Origin: Methanomicrobiales archaeon | Lineage (GTDB): Archaea; Halobacteriota; Methanomicrobia; Methanomicrobiales; JACTUA01 | Direction: 5' to 3' | Assembly (NCBI GenBank): GCA_028678635.1 | Contig: JAJRDC010000309.1 | Location: 1-9,443, forward strand | Length of the DNA: 9,443 bases | Part shown: positions 6,194 to 9,443 of the stretch, piece after piece | Layout: every line of letters begins with the position of its first letter | Position numbering within the stretch: the first letter of the stretch is position 1 | The notes under the pieces: generated by a model | Seen by the model: the letters and a program-made list of their open reading frames with translations, nothing else | What the model was told of the DNA's origin: nothing | Database searches by the model: none | Program-made: the position numbers and the translations under genes

Positions 6194-7735
6194 TCAGGCG
6201 ACCCGGATCCGTGCCCCGCTGTTCCGGGCCCGGGTGATCCAGGTGGATCCCCCGCCGGATGCCTCCATGAACGAGCGGGCAGCTGCCTCCACCTCCCGGG
6301 CACCGGTATCGGTGATGGCATACACCGCCGGGCCGAAAGAGGAGAGGCCGGCACAGGCTGCACCGGCTGTCCTCATGGTAGCCGAAAGGTCGCGGATGGC
6401 CGGGTCCTGGAGGCGGACCTCCACCCTCTTAAAGCCCAGTTCCTGGATCCGGTTCACCGACGCGCCGAAGAGGTCCAGGTCCCGCTCCGCGATACCCGGA
6501 AGCATCCGCACCAGCACCTCCCGGCAGACGGCCTGCACCTCTCCGGGGTCCACCGGGCAGTGGGTGCGGAAGATCTCCCGCTCCCGGCCCCCGCTGGCCC
6601 CCGGGATTGCGCGGGGAATGGCCAGCACGACCTTCCAGTCCTCGGGGAAGGGATGGCGGGCGATGACCGGTGCGGGGGGCACGCCTGTGGATGCGGAGGA
6701 GGGCCGGAAGTCCTGCTTCTCCCGGCCCGTGCCGAAGGAGTGGCCCCCGTCCACGACAAACCCCCCGTGTTCGAAGGCAGCGGTGCCGATACCCGAGGTT
6801 CCGCCCCTTCCGGAGATCCGGGCCAGCTCCCGGACCGGTACCTCCTTCCCGTGGAGGGTGGTGAGCGCCCGCCCCGCCGAGAGGGCCATCTGGGTACCGC
6901 TCCCCAGGCCCACGTGCCTGGGAACCGATTCCCGGATCCTGAAGCGGGCAGGGGCCCGGGCCCGGATCGCCTCCACCACACGCCGCCCCACCTCCCGGAT
7001 CACCTCCGCTGCCCAGGGTTCGCCGCCTGTCACCTGGCACTGCGGGGAGAGGGAGGCCTCCAGCAGCAGGCGGGGCTCCTCCAGGGCCAGCCCCACGGAT
7101 CCGTCCACCCGCCCAAGGCCCCCGTGCAGGTCGATGAGGGTCAGGTGGATCCGGGAGGGTGCATCCACGATCACCCGCCGCTCATCCAGGAAGGCATGGT
7201 ACGGGAACTGTTCCCGGATGGAGAGGAGGGGGGAACCCCCATGGATGATCTCGTACCTCCGGGAGAGGACCGGCTCCCCTCGCAGGATCCCCAGGATCCC
7301 CGCCGTCCCCGGATCGGCAGGTGCGGACCGGATCTCCCGGATCTCGCGGCGGGCCTCGATCCGGTGGCGCAGCAGGATCTTCCCGATGGGGATATCGGCC
7401 CGCATCAGGTCCTCCCGGAATTCCAGGGGGAGGCGGGAGACGAGGGCGTGGGAGACGGCGGTGAGGAGCACCTTGCCGTCGGGGTCGCCTCGGATCGTCA
7501 CCACCCGGTGGTTCACCTCTTCCCCCAAAGGGCACTGCAGTACCGCCGCCGTCTCCCCATCAGCCGGTTCCACCTGCTGGGAGTGGGTCTCCAGCCGGAC
7601 GGGGGATCCGGTGATCACCTCCAGCATCTGGGTGACGGAACCGTCGGTGGAGAGGAGGATCTTCTGGACCGAAGAGAGCCTGCCCACCTCCCCTTCCAGG
7701 GCCTGGAGACGTGCGGGAAGATCCATTGCTCCCAT
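6194..7735 (-). CDS. Chorismate lyase-like (DUF98) domain fused to beta-RFAP synthase (methanopterin biosynthesis)
   Basis: The protein has 513 residues, whereas stand-alone RFAP synthases have about 320-340. Residues about 20-180 match the DUF98/chorismate pyruvate-lyase pattern: LLSTDGSVTQMLEVITG (27-43), GEEVNHRVV (71-79), PIGKILL (116-122), ARREIREI (128-135), LSRRYEII (157-164) and IREQFP (173-178). Arg77 and Glu175 are candidate product-binding residues by analogy with UbiC, not aligned. Residues about 188-513 are the GHMP-superfamily RFAP synthase: HVGLGSGTQMALS (274-286) is the phosphate-binding loop and GRGGTSGIGTAAFEHGGFVV (309-328) the family signature. RFAP synthase joins an aromatic acid (4-aminobenzoate in the classical assay) to PRPP with loss of CO2, opening the methanopterin pathway. 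The lyase domain would make 4-hydroxybenzoate from chorismate. The start may be ATG 7735 or ATG 7726; the frame ends in TGATGA. Confidence 0.88.
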   Translation of the reverse strand: MGAMDLPARLQALEGEVGRLSSVQKILLSTDGSVTQMLEVITGSPVRLETHSQQVEPADGETAAVLQCPLGEEVNHRVVTIRGDPDGKVLLTAVSHALVSRLPLEFREDLMRADIPIGKILLRHRIEARREIREIRSAPADPGTAGILGILRGEPVLSRRYEIIHGGSPLLSIREQFPYHAFLDERRVIVDAPSRIHLTLIDLHGGLGRVDGSVGLALEEPRLLLEASLSPQCQVTGGEPWAAEVIREVGRRVVEAIRARAPARFRIRESVPRHVGLGSGTQMALSAGRALTTLHGKEVPVRELARISGRGGTSGIGTAAFEHGGFVVDGGHSFGTGREKQDFRPSSASTGVPPAPVIARHPFPEDWKVVLAIPRAIPGASGGREREIFRTHCPVDPGEVQAVCREVLVRMLPGIAERDLDLFGASVNRIQELGFKRVEVRLQDPAIRDLSATMRTAGAACAGLSSFGPAVYAITDTGAREVEAAARSFMEASGGGSTWITRARNSGARIRVA

Positions 7736-7750
7736 CTCGTCAGCAGGGAA

Positions 7751-7757
7751 TGATAAA
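7751..7757 (-). promoter_or_regulatory. Candidate TATA box for the lyase-RFAP synthase gene
   Basis: On the minus strand the sequence reads TTTATCA, in the most AT-rich part of the gap. Counting about 27 nt from its centre puts transcription start near 7727, practically at the second in-frame ATG (7726). If real, the mRNA would be leaderless or nearly so, and the preceding ATG at 7735 would not be used. This is inferred from spacing only. Confidence 0.3.
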
Positions 7758-7807
7758 CCTCACGGTTGGGCCTTACACGATGGGGTGAGGAACGTATCCG
7801 GTTCCCT

Positions 7808-7851
7808 GTGCAGATCCGGGACCGAATCCTCGCTCCGGGACGATCCTGCAC
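7808..7851. repeat. Imperfect inverted repeat between the radical SAM and RFAP synthase genes
   Basis: GTGCAGATC (7808-7816) can pair with GATCCTGCAC (7842-7851) with one bulged base, around a 25-nt loop. The loop carries CGGGAC (7817-7822) and a second copy (7836-7841). It could be part of a terminator region or the upstream control region of the RFAP synthase gene. Confidence 0.3.
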
Positions 7852-7869
7852 CGGCCAACGAAAGGGATG

Positions 7870-7894
7870 ATCCCGTAGCAACCGGCTACGGGAT
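7870..7894 (-). terminator. Perfect 10-bp hairpin over the stop codon of the radical SAM gene
   Basis: ATCCCGTAGC (7870-7879) and GCTACGGGAT (7885-7894) form a perfect stem with a 5-nt loop. The radical SAM stop codon TAG (7888-7886) lies in the stem. On the minus strand the hairpin is followed by CATCCCTTTCG, a short pyrimidine run. This fits a terminator or 3'-end stabiliser separating this transcript from the next gene. Confidence 0.45.
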
Positions 7895-9076
7895 GATCTC
7901 GCAGCCGTTGTATTTCTCGTGGAAAAAGTCCTCCATCCGGATACTCCCGGAGGCCAGCAGCGACCGGATCTCCGGGAGTGCCCCCTGGAGGGCATCGTGG
8001 AGGCCCTGGACAGTGGCACAGACGGATTTCCGGGCCTCTTCCGGCCATGGCCTCAGGATGGAAGCGTAGAGGCACCTGCCGCCGCAGAAGGAGAGGAGGT
8101 GACAGGTGGTGCACTCGCCGTTGACTGACACCAGGGGGAGATGGAGGGGATCGCTCCCGGCGATGTGCCCGACGTAGTGGGCCTGCATCCCCGCCATGAT
8201 GGGGCAGGGGGCGAGGGAACCATCCGTGAGAATGCTGTAGTTGGAGTGGCCCGACCCGCAGCGGAGGGGACTCCCCCGTCCCCTCAGCAGGTCCTCGGTG
8301 GTATCCAGGAAGGGGTACCACCGGAGCACCCTCCCGTGCACCCGCATCTCCTCCACCCATCGTTCCACCAGCCTCCGGATGCCGGGGAGGTAGGAGTCCC
8401 TGGCCCAGCGATCAAAGTCCCTCATCCGGTAGTCCTCCGAGAAGTTGGCGTCCAGCTGCCAGTGGAGGGAGGTGAAGGGCTGGTCCCGGTGCCCGGCCAG
8501 GTGGAGCACCGCCTCCTCGATGTCGGTCGCCTCCGCCACCGTCATCCGGGCGATCACCTCGCCCCGGTACCCCAGCGAGCATAGGCGGCGAATCCCGCGC
8601 ATCACCCCATCGTAGGTGCCCTCTCCACGGTAGCCGTCCGTCAGGTGCCGGGGACCGTCCACGGAGACGAGAATCGTGGAGAACCGCAGCAGCAGGTCGG
8701 GATCAACCCGGGAGAGGAGGAGGCCGTTCGTCTGGATCAGGAACCGCTCCACCGGTGCATGGTCCATGATCTCCCGGATCAGGTCGGTCCGCAGCAGGGG
8801 CTCGCCCCCGTAGAAGGTGAGGACGGGCGACGGGTCCCTGGCCAGGAAGGCATAGAGCCGGTCCAGGTCAACCCGGAGATCCTCGGGGAGGGTCCAGTCC
8901 AGGTCCAGGTCAGGCGCTGCCGGGGCATCGTCAGGGAGGAAGGCCTTCCCGCGGCAGTAGGTGCAGCAGAGGTTGCAGTGGTCGGTGAGGAGGAGGTGGT
9001 AGTGCACCGGTATCCCCGGTAGGTTGCCGTGCTGCCGAGAAAAGGATATGGATCCCGGGGAAGGCTCCCCTGGCAC
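7886..9076 (-). CDS. Radical SAM enzyme with SPASM domain, putative peptide/protein-modifying, methanogen type
   Basis: The 396-residue protein has the radical SAM cluster motif C34-x3-C38-x2-C41 in LTDHCNLCCTYC, a GGEPLL motif (90-95) for SAM binding, and VSVDGP (138-142) on a later barrel strand. The C-terminal SPASM domain is complete: C273, then D-G-x4-C291, then C322-x2-C325-x5-C331-x3-C335, then C353. It could therefore hold two auxiliary 4Fe-4S clusters, as in enzymes that modify ribosomal peptides. The overall look matches the archaeal 'putative peptide-modifying' radical SAM families (Mhun_1560/AF1577 type); this is recognition from memory, not a search. The start is GTG 9076, with GGTGATC at 9082-9088 five bases upstream; an internal GTG (Val24) nearer the barrel is the alternative. 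No obvious small precursor peptide lies beside it. Confidence 0.88.
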   Translation of the reverse strand: MPGEPSPGSISFSRQHGNLPGIPVHYHLLLTDHCNLCCTYCRGKAFLPDDAPAAPDLDLDWTLPEDLRVDLDRLYAFLARDPSPVLTFYGGEPLLRTDLIREIMDHAPVERFLIQTNGLLLSRVDPDLLLRFSTILVSVDGPRHLTDGYRGEGTYDGVMRGIRRLCSLGYRGEVIARMTVAEATDIEEAVLHLAGHRDQPFTSLHWQLDANFSEDYRMRDFDRWARDSYLPGIRRLVERWVEEMRVHGRVLRWYPFLDTTEDLLRGRGSPLRCGSGHSNYSILTDGSLAPCPIMAGMQAHYVGHIAGSDPLHLPLVSVNGECTTCHLLSFCGGRCLYASILRPWPEEARKSVCATVQGLHDALQGALPEIRSLLASGSIRMEDFFHEKYNGCEIIP

Positions 9077-9081
9077 ATGCA

Positions 9082-9088
9082 GATCACC
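9082..9088 (-). promoter_or_regulatory. Ribosome-binding site deciding the radical SAM GTG start
   Basis: GGTGATC on the minus strand is a seven-base match to the archaeal AGGAGGTGATC consensus, with five bases before GTG 9076. It supports this start over the internal GTG that would remove 23 residues. Confidence 0.6.
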
Positions 9089-9103
9089 GGGATCGACGAT
9101 CCC
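9089..9103. promoter_or_regulatory. Perfect 15-nt dyad, candidate operator
   Basis: GGGATCG-A-CGATCCC has 7-bp arms around one central base. It lies in the 86-nt gap between divergent genes, directly upstream of the radical SAM ribosome-binding site. That position fits a dimeric regulator site or an mRNA hairpin near the start codon. GATC-rich words are common in this window, so chance cannot be excluded. Confidence 0.35.
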
Positions 9104-9120
9104 CGTGCCCCTTCCTGCAA

Positions 9121-9133
9121 CGGTAAAGTATGT
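9121..9133. promoter_or_regulatory. AT-rich patch, possible shared promoter element of divergent genes
   Basis: CGGTAAAGTATGT is the only AT-rich run in the gap. Read leftward (ACATACTTTA) it is placed to start transcription near 9100, about 25 nt before the radical SAM GTG. Read rightward it would start near 9155, just before ATG 9163. Neither direction matches a TATA consensus well. Confidence 0.25.
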
Positions 9134-9162
9134 GAAGCGCGGAGGCGTAGGTTCCCACAGGT

Positions 9163-9443
9163 ATGGAAGTTCCCTGGGATGTGGAAGTACTGTCGGAAGC
9201 GGAAATCTCCCCGGAGATGGAAGCTCCCGCAGGCACGGAGGTTCCGCTGGATGGGGACATATCGATGGACGAGGACGTCCCCCTGAACGATGCTGCCGAC
9301 CTGGCGGCTCCGGTGAAGGAAGAAGGGAGCCGCTGGGGGACCATCCTCCTTGCGACGGTGTTTGCGCTGCTCCTGGAGGTTGCGGTGAGGGGACTCCAGA
9401 ATCTTTCCGCGTTCCCCCTCCTCCTGCCGCTCCTTGCGGCCGC
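9163..9443 (+). CDS. Acidic single-span (or more) membrane protein, unknown function, N-terminal part (runs off right edge)
   Basis: The frame opens at ATG 9163 (in-frame TAG at 9148-9150, no other start between) and stays open to the edge, giving 93 visible residues. The first 55 are strongly acidic and rich in Pro, with recurring E-V-P / E-A-P / D-V-P units (MEVP, MEAP, TEVP, EDVP). They are followed by KEEGSRW and a hydrophobic segment (about 59-75), then another hydrophobic stretch starting near 84. This suggests an acidic cytosolic tail followed by membrane helices. GGAGG at 9141-9145 lies 17 nt before the ATG, too far for a normal ribosome-binding site. There is no cysteine in the visible part. 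It is transcribed away from the radical SAM gene. I do not recognise a family; the rest of the protein is needed. Confidence 0.6.
   Translation, partial: MEVPWDVEVLSEAEISPEMEAPAGTEVPLDGDISMDEDVPLNDAADLAAPVKEEGSRWGTILLATVFALLLEVAVRGLQNLSAFPLLLPLLAA

Noticed and set aside
6560..7753. Second long plus-strand open frame of 397 residues over the same gene
   Set aside because: It is another antisense frame, with Gly/Pro/Asp-rich low-complexity content and no recognisable motif.
5958..8069. Plus-strand open frame of 703 residues
   Set aside because: It is antisense to the lyase-RFAP synthase gene. Its product is a Ser/Arg/Pro-rich string without domains, while the minus strand carries clear GHMP and DUF98 motifs. 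High GC lowers stop frequency in such shadow frames.
9084..9344. Minus-strand open frame rich in Ser/Thr/Gly, resembling a secreted low-complexity protein
   Set aside because: The opposite plus-strand frame reads into a membrane helix and stays open to the edge. The Ser/Thr richness is the complement of the acidic E-V-P repeats. A moderate doubt remains because the plus-strand gene is incomplete.

Overview
The window is GC-rich and reads as the genome of a methanogenic archaeon, most likely of the order Methanomicrobiales. The strongest evidence is a beta-ribofuranosylaminobenzene 5'-phosphate (RFAP) synthase-like GHMP protein, the committed step towards methanopterin. Two more genes agree with this: a SPASM radical SAM enzyme resembling the methanogen-type 'putative peptide-modifying' families, and a CHASE4 sensor protein ending in the DHIRNPL-type phosphoacceptor-like domain common in methanogen signalling proteins. 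Ribosome-binding sites of the GGTGATC / GGAGG type fit an archaeal AGGAGGTGATC anti-anti-SD. The species cannot be named from this sequence alone.

Layout, left to right. (1) 1-2061, minus strand: a tight three-gene cluster of a KhtT-like regulatory subunit, a KhtU/Kef-like cation:proton antiporter and a YgjP/DUF45 metallopeptidase-like gene that runs off the left edge. The genes abut (TAG directly followed by ATG) or overlap by 4 nt (GTGA), so they are probably co-transcribed. (2) 2062-2343: divergent control region. (3) 2344-4152, plus strand: a membrane sensor with CHASE4, HAMP, a degenerate PAS, a coiled coil and a phosphoacceptor-like helix, but no ATPase domain. (4) 4174-5905, minus strand: a NodI/NodJ-like ABC exporter pair overlapping by 8 nt. 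It converges on the sensor gene through a hairpin that contains both stop codons. (5) 5906-6193: a gap with three GC-rich hairpins. (6) 6194-7735, minus strand: a fusion of a chorismate lyase-like (DUF98) domain with RFAP synthase. (7) 7736-7885: a short gap with hairpins and a TATA-like element. (8) 7886-9076, minus strand: the SPASM radical SAM enzyme. (9) 9077-9162: a divergent control region with a 15-nt dyad. (10) 9163 to the right edge, plus strand: the N-terminal part of an acidic, membrane-anchored protein of unknown function.

The modules look functionally separate: cation/pH homeostasis, signal sensing, export, methanopterin biosynthesis and peptide/protein modification. The most interesting points are the lyase-RFAP synthase fusion, which would join 4-hydroxybenzoate production to its use in methanopterin synthesis; the sensor protein without a kinase domain; and an excess of the palindrome GGATCC (21 copies counted by eye, about 3 expected from composition), which resembles a highly iterated palindrome. 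I found no tRNA, rRNA, CRISPR array or insertion sequence.
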